A program made the position numbers and the translations under genes. A stretch of DNA of 12,039 nucleotides from an uncultured cyanobacterium. GTDB taxonomy: Bacteria; Cyanobacteriota; Cyanobacteriia; PCC-6307; Cyanobiaceae. The notes under the pieces were generated by a model. It saw nothing but the letters and a program-made list of their open reading frames with translations. It was not told the DNA's origin and did not search any database. Shown here piece after piece: positions 7,781 through 12,039 of this stretch. The stretch's first letter is position 1, and every line of letters starts with the position of its first letter. The stretch lies in assembly GCA_903934745.1 (NCBI GenBank), contig CAIZOZ010000367.1, positions 1 through 12,039 of the forward strand, given 5' to 3'.

Positions 7781-7844
7781 ACCCGAAAGTTGTTCTGGCG
7801 GTGGCTTGGCTGCAGCTTCAGGTCGGCACTCGGGGGCGATGACC

Positions 7845-7850
7845 AGGAGG
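7845..7850 (+). promoter_or_regulatory. Shine-Dalgarno of the DUF1543 gene
   Basis: A perfect AGGAGG lies five bases before ATG 7856. It decides this start over the upstream in-frame TTG at 7790, which has no comparable site. Confidence 0.8.
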
Positions 7851-7855
7851 TCGCG

Positions 7856-8554
7856 ATGGGTGTCACGTTGAATGGGCTCCTGCATGCCCAGGGGGGAGAG
7901 CCGTTGCCAGTCGTCAGCCTGTTCCTGGTGGTGCTGGGGGGCAGGGTTCCGCAGGCCCACATCGAGCTGCATGACGTGCGCTTCGTGGTTGGCGCCACGA
8001 TCGATGACACCCTGCCGCAGCTGCGGCGCCAGTGGTTCGGAGCGCGGCGGGGGCTCCATCTCGACAGTTGGATGCGGGTTCAGTTCGTGGATGGCTACCG
8101 GGTGGAGCTGAGGCCGGAACCGTTCCAGGGACCGGAGCGCCTGTGGTTCGTGAACATGGGCGGTTATGACCCCGCCCAACTGGCCGAACAGCACGCTTTC
8201 GGGCTGTATGTGGCCACCAGCGCCGAGGCGGCCCGCGCCGCCGCCCGCCGCCAGCTGTTGCCGGGGGCCGTGCAGCGTCACAAGGATGATCTGCATGGGG
8301 TCGAGGCGGGTCTGGTTGGCCCTGAGCGCGGGCTGGGGCAACCTCCGCTGGCGAAGGTGCGGCGTGGGGATGGGGCGCAGCTGGATCAGCCCCCAGTGGA
8401 GCGATCGGCGCTCCTTGCCCCGGACCTGGATGACTGTCTGGCGGTTCAGACCTGCCTGGCCCTGGAGGAAGAGCCTCGGCTCTGGCTGCATCTGATCGCT
8501 GCTGGCCGCCACCAGCCGCCTGTGCCCGACTGGTATGGCTATCGACCGATCTAA
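7856..8554 (+). CDS. DUF1543 domain protein
   Basis: A 232-residue protein of unknown function. Residues 22-150 carry the DUF1543 signature: LFLVVLGGR, HIELHDVRFVVG, DTLPQLRRQWFG, LHLDSWMRVQFVDGYRVEL, LWFVNMGGYDP and HKDDLHGVE. The family's typical C-terminal motifs follow (DLDDCLAV, LHL, WYGYRPI at 190-232). Between them, at about residues 151-187, sits a low-similarity Gly/Pro/Arg-rich insertion, and about 20 extra residues precede the usual N-terminus. No signal peptide, membrane segment or catalytic motif is visible, so it is presumably cytosolic. It follows the dead mscS gene by 75 bases and is probably transcribed alone. Family recognition is fairly firm; the biochemical role is unknown. 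Confidence 0.85.
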   Translation: MGVTLNGLLHAQGGEPLPVVSLFLVVLGGRVPQAHIELHDVRFVVGATIDDTLPQLRRQWFGARRGLHLDSWMRVQFVDGYRVELRPEPFQGPERLWFVNMGGYDPAQLAEQHAFGLYVATSAEAARAAARRQLLPGAVQRHKDDLHGVEAGLVGPERGLGQPPLAKVRRGDGAQLDQPPVERSALLAPDLDDCLAVQTCLALEEEPRLWLHLIAAGRHQPPVPDWYGYRPI

Positions 8555-8631
8555 ATCGGGTGGGCTGACTGCCAACGCGTTCGGTCGCGACGACGTTGGA
8601 GTGGCTGCCGCGATGATGGTGGGCAAGCTGA

Positions 8632-8819
8632 GCTTGGCCAAGCAAACCTTGGCTAAGCCCTGGCTCTCCGCCAGGCTTTCAGTGGGCGGTCTGCTGGGTG
8701 CTGGTGCAGAGGCACTGGCGCCATGGTGCCAGCCTGTCTGTGCTTGTCTCCGTTTGGCTCCATGGCGCCAGCGCCGTTCCAGGATCTGGCTGGTTGCGGC
8801 GCCTGAGCGGCTTCGCCGC
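8632..8819. repeat. Cluster of stem-loops in the DUF1543-amidase intergenic region
   Basis: The 313-base gap 8555-8867 has no convincing gene but holds four strong inverted repeats. (1) GCTTGGCCAAG (8632-8642) pairs with CTTGGCTAAGC (8648-8658) through one G-T pair and a five-base loop; its left part is also a perfect 12-base palindrome. (2) AAGCCCTGGC (8655-8664) pairs with GCCAGGCTT (8670-8678) with one bulged C, sharing bases with the first hairpin and so mutually exclusive with it. (3) 8713-8730 and 8756-8773 match in 16 of 18 positions around the 12-base core CTGGCGCCATGG/CCATGGCGCCAG. (4) GCGGC-TTC-GCCGC at 8807-8819. The first hairpins could terminate the DUF1543 transcript, but no T tract follows. 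Confidence 0.65.
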
Positions 8820-8867
8820 AGCTCCTGGCTGGTTTGCTTCCGTCCTTTCCCTTGTTGTCGTGCCGCC

Positions 8868-9686
8868 GTGACGTCGTACCCCGGAGCCGCCAAGATCCAG
8901 TCACAGGGAGGCACCCTGGGCCTGCTCCTGCTGCCCCTGGTTCCCTTGCTGGTGTTGCTGAGCGCCTGCGGCACCAGGGTGGTCAAGGCTCCTTTTCCGG
9001 TGCAGACCCTGGCCGATGCCGGCCTCCAACCCCTGCCCGCCGCCAGGCTGGCTGCTTGCGCCACGGCCTTGCGCCTGCCTCCCGAGCTGGCCCGCCCTGC
9101 CGATCCCAGTAACTTCGGCCAGCGCCAGGCTCGCGATGCCTTCGGCCGGGATGTCCCGAACCGGCCCCAGCTGATCGTGCTGCATGAAACCGTGATCTCC
9201 GCCGCCGACACGGTGCGTTATTTCGCTACCCCCCATCCCAGGGACGATGACCAGGCCAGCTATCACCAGCTGATCGATCGAGCCGGCCAGAGGCTGCGCA
9301 TCGTGCCCGATCTAGGGCGTGCCTTCGGAGCCGGCATGGCCGCCTTCGGTGATTTCACGGTGCGGATTCGGCCTGCTTCGGTGGGCTCGCTCAACAACGT
9401 GGCTCTGCATCTGAGCCTGGAGACGCCGCCCGATGGCCGCGGCGATGGCGATGCCCACTCCGGCTATACGTCCGAGCAATACCGGGTGGCCGCGGGCCAG
9501 GTGTTGCTCTGGCAGGCGGCCTGGGGCATTCCGATGAGCCGCGTCACCACCCACCAGGCGGTGGATCGCAGCCACAGCCGCCGCGATCCCCGCAGCTTCC
9601 GCTGGGACAGCTTTGATACGGCCTGGCGGGAGGCGGCCAGTCGTTGTGGCCTCACCGCGCTTGATCGGGGAAGGGCGACGATCTGA
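8868..9686 (+). CDS. N-acetylmuramoyl-L-alanine amidase (Amidase_2/PGRP-like), lipoprotein
   Basis: A predicted zinc amidase that cleaves the bond between N-acetylmuramic acid and L-alanine in peptidoglycan, 272 residues from GTG 8868. Residues 1-34 form a lipoprotein signal: Lys9, a Leu/Val/Pro hydrophobic core, then lipobox LSAC with Cys34 as the lipidation site, so the protein should be membrane-anchored outside the cytoplasm. The Amidase_2 fold spans about residues 100-245. Candidate Zn ligands are His106 (LIVLHET), His229 (TTHQAVDRSHSRRDP) and Asp240 in the same motif. Glu185 (HLSLETP) matches the family's catalytic-site glutamate. YHQLIDRAGQ and SGYTSEQYRVAA are further family-like segments. 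The start is uncertain: the frame is open back to 8535, but that region is the hairpin-rich spacer, and GTG 8868 gives a proper signal peptide, although no strong ribosome binding site precedes it. It stands alone, with gaps on both sides. Confidence 0.85.
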   Translation: MTSYPGAAKIQSQGGTLGLLLLPLVPLLVLLSACGTRVVKAPFPVQTLADAGLQPLPAARLAACATALRLPPELARPADPSNFGQRQARDAFGRDVPNRPQLIVLHETVISAADTVRYFATPHPRDDDQASYHQLIDRAGQRLRIVPDLGRAFGAGMAAFGDFTVRIRPASVGSLNNVALHLSLETPPDGRGDGDAHSGYTSEQYRVAAGQVLLWQAAWGIPMSRVTTHQAVDRSHSRRDPRSFRWDSFDTAWREAASRCGLTALDRGRATI

Positions 9687-9864
9687 GGGATGCCAGGCAC
9701 CAGAGGTTTTGGTGGCTTTGAAGCCAGGGTTGTTGCCGAGTTCCCTGAAGCTGTGGGTGGTGAATTCGTCCTTTGATTTGGGCTGGATTTTTTGAATTTT
9801 CTGTAGGGTCGGCTGGGCTGCCGGCGTTGCTGCGACTATTTAATCGCCTGAGGAAAAGCGGAGA
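9687..9864. other. Intergenic region downstream of the amidase gene
   Basis: No gene is visible. The segment becomes AT-richer around 9770-9800 and contains TATTTAAT at 9837-9844, which could act as a -10 element for the small ORF that follows. No matching -35 box lies 16-18 bases upstream. Apart from the hairpin near 9696 no strong structure was seen. Confidence 0.4.
9696..9719 (+). terminator. Weak hairpin after the amidase gene
   Basis: CACCA (9698-9702) pairs with TGGTG (9710-9714), with a further G-C pair beyond a G-G mismatch, followed by CTTTG. It starts ten bases past the amidase stop. The stem is short and the T run minimal, so termination here is only a possibility. Confidence 0.3.
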
Positions 9865-9888
9865 ATGATTGAGCTCAAGGAGGAAAGT

Positions 9889-10029
9889 ATGGTTTGCGGT
9901 GATGGGATTTGTGCTGCCCGTTTTTATGGGGCGGCGTGCACCGTGGCGGCGGTCTGCTCCGGGGTGAGGTGCCAGCTGACCAGGCCAGGGGCGGGCATGG
10001 CGTCACCGCCGGCGTTGGCTTCAGGCTGA
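9889..10029 (+). CDS. Possible small Cys-rich peptide (unrecognised)
   Basis: An ORF of 46 codons starting at ATG 9889 sits five bases after AAGGAGG (9877-9883), the best ribosome binding site in this part of the window. The frame can be extended in phase to ATG 9865, adding MIELKEES, although the Shine-Dalgarno favours 9889. The product contains five cysteines in its first 28 residues (CGDGICAARFYGAACTVAAV then CSGVRC) and a Gly/Pro/Ala-rich tail. There is no signal peptide, no recognised family and no adjacent modification gene. The opposite strand is also open here with GC-rich third positions, so coding on this strand is not certain. It could instead be a leader for mtnA, which begins 89 bases after its stop. 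Confidence 0.35.
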   Translation: MVCGDGICAARFYGAACTVAAVCSGVRCQLTRPGAGMASPPALASG

Positions 10030-10118
10030 TCCGATGGACTGCCACCGGATTCGGCCGTCAGCACCGCCAAGTCGCAGGATGGGGAAGCGGTGCCTCTCTC
10101 TTTCGCGTCCGGCAGATC

Positions 10119-11240
10119 ATGAACATCAACGGCACCCCCTGGCGCACCATCGGTCTGGAGGCGGGCGGTCGTTCGGTCTGGGTGATCGACCAGACCCTGC
10201 TGCCGCACCGCTTCGAGACCCGCTCGCTCAGCAGCGTCGAGGACGCGGCGGCGGCGATCAGCACCATGGTGGTGCGGGGTGCTCCCCTGATCGGCGTCAC
10301 CGGCGCCTACGGGCTGATGCTGGCCCTGCAGGTCGACCCCGCCGATGGCGCTCTGGCGGCGGCCTTTGAGCAGCTCAATGCCACCCGCCCCACGGCGGTC
10401 AATCTGCGCTGGGCCCTGGAGCGGGTGCGCGAGCGGGTGACGCCCCTGCCCGAGGCCGAGCGGGCCGCGGCTGCCCGGCAGGAGGCCGGCGCTATCGCCG
10501 CCGAGGACGTGGCGATGTGCGAGGCGATCGGTGAGCACGGCCTGCGCCTGTTCCAGCAGCTGGCGGCAGCCCGACCAGCCGAACGCCAGGGCGAACCGCT
10601 GAATGTGCTCACCCACTGCAATGCCGGCTGGCTGGCCACGGTGGACTGGGGCACGGCCTTGGCGCCGATCTACAAGGCCCACCGCGCCGGTCTGGCCATC
10701 CACGTGTGGGTCGATGAGACCCGCCCCCGCAATCAGGGGGCCAGCCTCACGGCCTATGAGCTGGGCAAGGAGGGGGTACCCCACACGGTGATTGTCGATA
10801 ACGCCGGCGGCCACCTGATGCAGCACGGCCTGGTGGATGCGGTGATCGTCGGCACCGACCGCACCACCCGCCGCGGCGATGTCTGCAACAAGATCGGCAC
10901 CTACCTCAAGGCCCTCGCCGCCCACGACAACGGCGTGCCGTTTTATGTGGCCCTGCCTGCCTCCACGATCGACTGGATGATTGATGACGGCGTGGCCGAG
11001 ATTCCGATCGAGGCGCGTTCGGAGCTTGAGGTGACCCACATCCAGGGACTGGCGGTGCAGCCCGGCGAGGCGGGGCAGGGGGCTGCTTTGACCAGCGTGC
11101 AGCTCACGCCAGCCGGCTCGGCCGGCTTCAACCCAGCCTTTGATGTCACGCCCGCCCGGCTGGTCACGGCCCTGATCACCGAGCGGGGTGTGGCGGCGGC
11201 CAGTGAGGCGGGTCTGCGGGGTCTCTATGCCGATCGCTGA
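10119..11240 (+). CDS. mtnA: S-methyl-5-thioribose-1-phosphate isomerase
   Basis: Catalyses the aldose-ketose isomerisation of 5-methylthioribose-1-phosphate to 5-methylthioribulose-1-phosphate in the methionine salvage pathway; cytosolic. The 373-residue product is full length for the family, which is related to eIF2B-like subunits. Visible signatures are RGAPLIGV (53-60), LTHCNAGWLAT with catalytic Cys167, DETRPRNQG (199-207), VGTDRTTRRGDVCNK with the conserved Asp247 and Asn257-Lys258, and a C-terminal FNPAFDVTPA. The Cys/Asp pair corresponds to the known acid-base residues of bacterial MtnA. ATG 10119 is chosen because it starts just before the conserved N-terminus (TPWRTIGLE); no strong ribosome binding site precedes it, and the frame is open further upstream without family similarity. 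No other salvage gene is adjacent. A hairpin (11235-11254) overlaps the stop codon. Confidence 0.95.
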   Translation: MNINGTPWRTIGLEAGGRSVWVIDQTLLPHRFETRSLSSVEDAAAAISTMVVRGAPLIGVTGAYGLMLALQVDPADGALAAAFEQLNATRPTAVNLRWALERVRERVTPLPEAERAAAARQEAGAIAAEDVAMCEAIGEHGLRLFQQLAAARPAERQGEPLNVLTHCNAGWLATVDWGTALAPIYKAHRAGLAIHVWVDETRPRNQGASLTAYELGKEGVPHTVIVDNAGGHLMQHGLVDAVIVGTDRTTRRGDVCNKIGTYLKALAAHDNGVPFYVALPASTIDWMIDDGVAEIPIEARSELEVTHIQGLAVQPGEAGQGAALTSVQLTPAGSAGFNPAFDVTPARLVTALITERGVAAASEAGLRGLYADR

Positions 11241-11254
11241 GATCGGGCTCAGCG
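11235..11254. other. Hairpin over the mtnA stop codon
   Basis: CGCTGAG (11235-11241) and CTCAGCG (11248-11254) form a perfect seven-base inverted repeat with a six-base loop. It includes the mtnA TGA. No T tract follows, so it is not a classical terminator. Confidence 0.4.
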
Positions 11255-11309
11255 GGCTGAATCGCGGCATCAGCCTGGCCAGAGTGACGGGGTGTCTGGC
11301 TCACGATCG

Positions 11310-11786
11310 ATGATCCGTCACGGCGGCTTGCTCCTCCTGGCCCTGGTGGCCAGTGTCGGGCTCGCCTCGATCAGCGCGCGGGCGCAGATGGCCGACGTGC
11401 CCTTGGCCAATCGGGCCGGCGACTTCTTCTCGACCCGTCTGCCCGGTCACCGCAGCGCCTATGCGCAGCGGCAGTGGCTGGTGGTGGCGCGGGATCCGGC
11501 TGGCCTCAACTGCCGCAATCAGCGGGGACAGGTGGTGGCCGTGCTGGCCTATGGGGCCGTCGTCGACAGCGATCTGAACGCAGAGGCCACCGAGGCGATC
11601 CTGGTCGTGGCTGGGCGTCCCTGGCTGCGGCTGCTCGCCCATCCCTTCGACCTGCGCCAGGATCTGCGCCCCCAGGCGCTGCGTGATCGTCCCGTTGCCT
11701 GCCGGGTGCGGGCCAATGCGGCCTTGGTGGCTCCGCTCAATCCCGAGACGTTGGCGCCGCCAGGGGAGCCGGCCGCTGAGGCCTGA
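11310..11786 (+). CDS. Secreted SH3-like domain protein (hypothetical)
   Basis: A small exported protein of 158 residues. Residues 1-25 form a Sec signal peptide (Arg3, then LLLLALVASVGLA, ending SARA before Gln26), so the mature protein should be periplasmic or extracellular. The body resembles bacterial SH3-like proteins: WLVVARDPAGLNCR (56-69), GQVVAVLAYGAVVD, ILVVAGRPWLRLL (97-109) and CRVRANAALVAPL (131-143). Cys68 and Cys131 are the only cysteines of the mature part and could form a disulphide. Such domains often bind peptidoglycan or act as modules beside lytic enzymes, which would fit the amidase upstream, but the link is an inference. ATG 11310 is favoured for its compact signal peptide; GTG 11292 is an in-frame alternative and neither has a good ribosome binding site. 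The C-terminal tail is Pro/Ala/Glu-rich. It lies 69 bases after mtnA and may be co-transcribed. Confidence 0.7.
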   Translation: MIRHGGLLLLALVASVGLASISARAQMADVPLANRAGDFFSTRLPGHRSAYAQRQWLVVARDPAGLNCRNQRGQVVAVLAYGAVVDSDLNAEATEAILVVAGRPWLRLLAHPFDLRQDLRPQALRDRPVACRVRANAALVAPLNPETLAPPGEPAAEA

Positions 11787-11922
11787 GCGTCATGCCTCTG
11801 AGCGATGCGCGGTTTGTAATTGACAAGCCCAAATGTGCTGCGCGTGCTCGATAGGGAGGCAGCTGACTAATCCTAGGGTTGTCCAGTTCTTTGCCTTTCG
11901 ACATCAAGGAGGTAAGCAAACG
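11787..11922. promoter_or_regulatory. Intergenic region with candidate promoter for the last gene
   Basis: The base composition drops in GC here. GAGGC (11778-11782) and GCCTC (11794-11798) can pair, overlapping the preceding stop codon, as a possible weak transcript end. TTGACA at 11820-11825 matches a -35 box, but no good -10 follows at 16-18 bases. AATCCTAGGGTT (11869-11880) is nearly palindromic. A strong Shine-Dalgarno, AAGGAGGT (11906-11913), precedes the ATG at 11923 by about nine bases. Confidence 0.4.
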
Positions 11923-12039
11923 ATGAGCACGTCGCCCGAGAAAGCTGTCACGGCACGCCTCGATACCATCTTCAAAAAAAATCCAGTCGGCTCTCAGGAT
12001 CTTGAGACGTCTGAAAAGGTTCTGGTGAAGGCGGGAACC
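11923..12039 (+). CDS. N-terminal part of an unidentified protein, cut by the window end
   Basis: An ORF begins at ATG 11923 behind AAGGAGGT and stays open for 39 codons to the window edge. The visible sequence (MSTSPEKAVTARLDTIFKKN, then SQDLETSEKVLVKAGT) has no signal peptide. A pattern of D-T-x-F/L-K-K-x-P...L-x-x-x-E-K-V-x-V-x-x-G is familiar to me from N-terminal regions of some cyanobacterial peptidoglycan-active or SH3-like proteins, but 39 residues cannot establish this. Its codons are less GC-biased than those of the upstream genes (AAA AAA AAT, TCT, GAT), which may indicate different ancestry. Confidence 0.6.
   Translation, partial: MSTSPEKAVTARLDTIFKKNPVGSQDLETSEKVLVKAGT

Noticed and set aside
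8535..8867. N-terminal extension of the amidase frame to ATG 8535
   Set aside because: It would place about 110 residues ahead of a lipoprotein signal peptide, overlap the DUF1543 stop and run through the hairpin cluster. The lipobox requires a start near 8868.
7583..9211. 542-codon minus-strand frame
   Set aside because: It covers the DUF1543 gene, the structured spacer and half of the amidase gene on the opposite strand. Both plus-strand genes show clear family motifs, and the minus frame shows none.
9924..11270. 448-codon minus-strand frame over mtnA
   Set aside because: It is antisense to mtnA, whose catalytic motifs are intact. Only the part beyond the mtnA start is mentioned as a weak alternative.
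7102..11829. The ten-base word TTGACAAGCC occurs at 7102 and 11820
   Set aside because: Both include a -35-like TTGACA, but neither has a convincing -10, the flanks differ, and two occurrences are too few to call a shared regulatory site.

Overview
The window is GC-rich chromosomal DNA with strongly GC-ending codons. Its gene content (a huge RTX protein, a DUF1543 protein, methionine-salvage MtnA, small secreted SH3-like proteins) suggests a cyanobacterium of the Synechococcus/Cyanobium/Vulcanococcus type. That assignment rests on recognised protein families only; no rRNA or other marker gene is present.

Layout. (1) 1-191: AT-rich leader with a short direct repeat. (2) 192-6572, + strand: one enormous RTX (Ca2+-binding nonapeptide repeat) protein of about 2,126 residues. 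Blocks of GGxGxDxLx repeats alternate with non-repeat modules, and one ~160-residue module occurs three times, the last copy forming the C-terminus. A rho-independent terminator follows at 6644-6671. The reading frame appears to have lost one base next to the stop codon. (3) 6617-7789: a decay zone with no intact gene. It holds the C-terminal remnant of an FkbM-type methyltransferase (minus strand, frameshifted) and a broken MscS-type mechanosensitive channel gene (plus strand, frameshifted and internally deleted). (4) 7856-8554: DUF1543 protein with a good ribosome binding site. (5) 8555-8867: intergenic DNA packed with inverted repeats. (6) 8868-9686: lipoprotein-type N-acetylmuramoyl-L-alanine amidase. 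(7) 9687-10118: intergenic, with a possible Cys-rich small ORF behind a perfect Shine-Dalgarno. (8) 10119-11240: mtnA. (9) 11310-11786: secreted SH3-like protein. (10) 11923-12039: start of a further gene, cut by the window edge.

How the genes relate. All intact genes are on the plus strand, but gaps separate them and each unit looks independent rather than part of one operon. The common theme is weakly the cell surface: a presumably type I-secreted RTX protein, a dead glycan-type methyltransferase, a dead membrane-tension channel, a peptidoglycan amidase and a periplasmic SH3-like protein. MtnA is a cytosolic housekeeping enzyme. No type I secretion genes, mobile element, tRNA, rRNA or CRISPR array are visible. 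The most informative observations are the triplicated RTX module with its frameshifted C-terminus, the two adjacent pseudogenes, the structured intergenic region at 8632-8819, and the small Cys-rich ORF.
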